Origin: Halobacteriovorax sp.
GTDB taxonomy: Bacteria > Bdellovibrionota > Bacteriovoracia > Bacteriovoracales > Bacteriovoracaceae
DNA length: 36,495 nucleotides
Direction: 5' to 3'
Assembly: GCA_002716825.1 (NCBI GenBank)
Contig: PBCC01000026.1
Location: 1-36,495 of the forward strand
Part shown: one piece after another, positions 34,554 to 36,495 of the stretch
Layout of the letters: every line of letters starts with the position of its first letter
How positions within the stretch are numbered: position 1 is the stretch's first letter
Made by a program: the position numbers and the translations under genes
Notes under the pieces: generated by a model
Told to the model about the DNA's origin: nothing
Seen by the model: only the letters and a program-made list of their open reading frames with translations
The model's database searches: none

Positions 34554-36137
34554 TTATACCTTATGCAGGGGAGCGCCTTTAATATTAGTCGTATAGAATT
34601 CACCAAACTTTTGCATTTGATTGTGAAAGCTTGCCGCTAACTCTTTAGACTTCTTTTCATAATCCGCTTTGTTCGCCCAAGACTGCTCGGGGTGAAGAAC
34701 GCTTTGTGGGATATCACCAACTTGTGTAGGAATATGGAATCCAAAAGTTTGTTCTTGAGTTGTGTCGATATTATTCATTTCGTTAGATTGAATCGCGCGA
34801 ATGATCTTCCTAGTCGTTGAAAGAGGGAATCTCTCACCGGTTCCAAAAGCACCACCAGTCCAGCCAGTGTTAATAAGCCATACATTTGTATTGTACTTAT
34901 CGAGGTAGTGGCCAAGAAGTTTTGCATAGACGCTTGGGTGTCTAAGCATAAATGGAGCACCAAAACATGGAGAAAATGCTGCTTGAGGCTCGGTGACACC
35001 AATCTCAGTTCCAGCAAGCTTGGCCGTGTAGCCTAGGACGAAATAGAACATGGCCTGTTCTTTGGTTAGTTTAGCCACTGGTGGAAGTACGCCGAAAGCA
35101 TCAGCAGAAAGAAAAAAGATATGGCTTGGTACATTGCCTTTAGATGACTTCTCGAGTGAGTCAATAAACGCTAGTGGATAAGATGAACGACCATTTTCTG
35201 CAATTGATTTGTCAAAGAAATCAACAGCACCAGTCTTTTCGTCCATAACGACGTTTTCTAAAAGTGAGCCAAAGCGAGTTGAAGCTCTGTAAATCCCTGG
35301 CTCAGTTTCCTGTGAAAGTTTATAAGTCTTAGCGTAACAACCACCTTCAAAGTTAAAGACACCTTCGTCAGATAACCCGTGCTCATCATCACCGATAAGA
35401 AGCGTTCCTTCATCAGTTGATAGCGTCGTCTTACCCGTCCCTGATAGCCCAAAGAATACCGAGACTTCTTGATTTGGAAGTCTATTGGCACCAGAGTGCA
35501 TTGGAAGAACATTTTTTTCAGGCAAAACATAGTTCATAATTGAAAACATGCTTTTTTTGATTTCTCCGGCATAGAGTGAGCCAGTGATAATTGTAACCTT
35601 TGTATCGAAACAAGTGGTGATAACTGTTTCGGCGCGAACATTAAACTCACTAGGGTCAATAATCATTTCTGGAACGTGCAAAATCGTGAAGGCATTTTCC
35701 TTCATCGCGCCCATTGGTGCTCTGAACATATGGTTAGAGAAAAGAATATGATGTGGGTGAGTTGAAACAACTCTAGTTCCAATATTGTGCTTCTCTTCCG
35801 CGCCTACAGATCTCTCTGTTATAAAAACATCGCGGCTATCTTCGTTGAGATAGGCAATTGCTTTTTGCTTTAGTTTTTCAAAGTGCTCTGCACTCATGGG
35901 GCGAAGTGCATTTTCCCACCAAATTGAGTTTTCTGTAGAAGCAGACTTAACGACATACTTATCTTGAGCTGAGCGCCCAGTGTGCTTGCCAGTAACAACT
36001 CTTAGAGCACCGTCTTTAGTGAGATGGCCTTGGCCTTTTTGAACAGATTTTTCGATGAGTAAATTATTTGGGGCATTGAAAAAAACTTTAGCCGTTGATT
36101 TTTCAGTTTTTAAACCAAGATTATTATAGAAATCCAT
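34554..36137 (-). CDS. pckA: Phosphoenolpyruvate carboxykinase (ATP)
   Basis: 527 residues, normal length. Kinase-1a P-loop GLSGTGKTT (230-238), kinase-2 LIGDDEHG (247-254), FNFEGGCYAKTYKLSQETEP, the phospholoop region and RFPLSTTRKIIRAI are present. The enzyme makes PEP from oxaloacetate and ATP, the first committed gluconeogenic step, fitting growth on amino acids or peptides. Start ATG 36137 with GGAG (36149-36146) 8 nt upstream, inside a leader with two small hairpins. Likely co-transcribed with the following phytase-like gene. Confidence 0.96.
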   Translation of the reverse strand: MDFYNNLGLKTEKSTAKVFFNAPNNLLIEKSVQKGQGHLTKDGALRVVTGKHTGRSAQDKYVVKSASTENSIWWENALRPMSAEHFEKLKQKAIAYLNEDSRDVFITERSVGAEEKHNIGTRVVSTHPHHILFSNHMFRAPMGAMKENAFTILHVPEMIIDPSEFNVRAETVITTCFDTKVTIITGSLYAGEIKKSMFSIMNYVLPEKNVLPMHSGANRLPNQEVSVFFGLSGTGKTTLSTDEGTLLIGDDEHGLSDEGVFNFEGGCYAKTYKLSQETEPGIYRASTRFGSLLENVVMDEKTGAVDFFDKSIAENGRSSYPLAFIDSLEKSSKGNVPSHIFFLSADAFGVLPPVAKLTKEQAMFYFVLGYTAKLAGTEIGVTEPQAAFSPCFGAPFMLRHPSVYAKLLGHYLDKYNTNVWLINTGWTGGAFGTGERFPLSTTRKIIRAIQSNEMNNIDTTQEQTFGFHIPTQVGDIPQSVLHPEQSWANKADYEKKSKELAASFHNQMQKFGEFYTTNIKGAPLHKV

Positions 36138-36138
36138 G

Positions 36139-36175
36139 GGAGTGACTCCGTGATATTGTGCACTGCGAGGCAGTG
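36139..36175 (-). promoter_or_regulatory. pckA leader hairpins over the ribosome site
   Basis: CACTGC (36161-36166) / GCAGTG (36170-36175) with loop GAG, and GGAG / CTCC (36139-36149) with loop TGA. The second stem holds the pckA Shine-Dalgarno, GGAG on the minus strand. Both are short; control of translation is inference. Confidence 0.35.
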
Positions 36176-36238
36176 ATGAAAACTTGCAGTTAGACTAGCT
36201 TGTTTAGCACGTTCTCGGAAGTCTTAAAAACTGGGAAG

Positions 36239-36495
36239 TTAGAGCGTTAGCGTGACTTTAGCTAGGGATCTAGGGTTGTCGGGATCTAAGCCTCTTTGTT
36301 TAGCTAGCTTTTCTACTGCCATATAGAAGTGATGAATGGCGTTAATAGGGTCGAGATCTTCATGCTTAGCTATTTGATAAACACAGTCGACACCTACTGA
36401 GGCTTGATCGGAGATGACAATGACATCGGCGCCACGCTCTCTCATTTGTTTGCCTAAATCGAGTAATCCCTTCTGGCATGGCCCACGTAATGCAA
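36239..36495 (-). CDS. SIS-domain sugar isomerase (GlmS-like), C-terminal end
   Basis: The last 85 residues of a gene that runs off the right edge. The frame continues through the window end (reads ALRGPCQKGLLDLGKQMRER). QMRERGADVIVISDQ is an SIS-domain strand, and the end GLDPDNPRSLAKVTLTL matches the typical tail of SIS sugar isomerase/aminotransferase proteins (GlmS isomerase half or AgaS-like). GlmS proper ends LAKSVTVE, so this is probably a GlmS-related deaminase/isomerase rather than GlmS itself. The N-terminal glutaminase part, if any, is outside the window. Confidence 0.75.
   Translation of the reverse strand, partial: ALRGPCQKGLLDLGKQMRERGADVIVISDQASVGVDCVYQIAKHEDLDPINAIHHFYMAVEKLAKQRGLDPDNPRSLAKVTLTL

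Overview
The window looks like a chromosomal segment of a Gram-negative bacterium with moderate to low GC, most likely a member of the Bdellovibrionota (Bacteriovorax-like). This is inference from gene content: several lipoproteins and outer-membrane proteins, a PhaR-type regulator next to an ArsA-like ATPase, HemJ-type haem synthesis, long Bdellovibrio-style orphan proteins and very tight packing. I see no phage, insertion sequence, CRISPR array or integrase.

Layout. 1-1331 (minus): an operon of a PhaR-like regulator, an outer-membrane beta-barrel protein and the start of an ArsA-like ATPase, with a good promoter at 1421-1449. 1332-1842: a 511-bp gap with a nested palindrome, short repeats and an extended -10 promoter. 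1843-4247 (plus): a TPR lipoprotein and a second lipoprotein with no ordinary start codon that keeps its signal peptide. 4350-9953 (plus): a complete peptide ABC importer (oppA-B-C-D-F). 10030-13610 (plus): two unrecognised genes, the second an 894-residue protein with an acidic repeat linker and long coiled coils; their leader can hide the ribosome binding site. 13607-19486 (minus): a lipoprotein, a multi-step phosphorelay hybrid kinase, tRNA-Leu(UAG) with its terminator, and an ABC pair in which the permease is fused to ankyrin repeats and the ATPase lacks the switch histidine. 19597-24049: a secreted GESH-motif protein, an SDR-like protein, a small HPF-like protein and an FMN-binding glutamate-synthase-like protein. 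24177-28544 (plus): deaD, an HI0933-type flavoprotein, a MurG-like glycosyltransferase and a MazG-like pyrophosphohydrolase. 28661-32423: divergent typA/bipA and an ABC-F ATPase, both translation factors. 32393-36495: hemJ, a histidine phosphatase, a phytase-like lipoprotein, pckA and the C-terminal end of a SIS-domain sugar isomerase.

Most of the window is core metabolism, envelope and translation machinery. The least explained parts are the 10030-13610 gene pair, the ankyrin-fused ABC system at 17388-19486, the start of the lipoprotein near 3609-3741, and a striking habit: five of the six convergent gene pairs overlap at their 3' ends (by 4, 4, 8, 31 and 34 nt) with no room for separate terminators.
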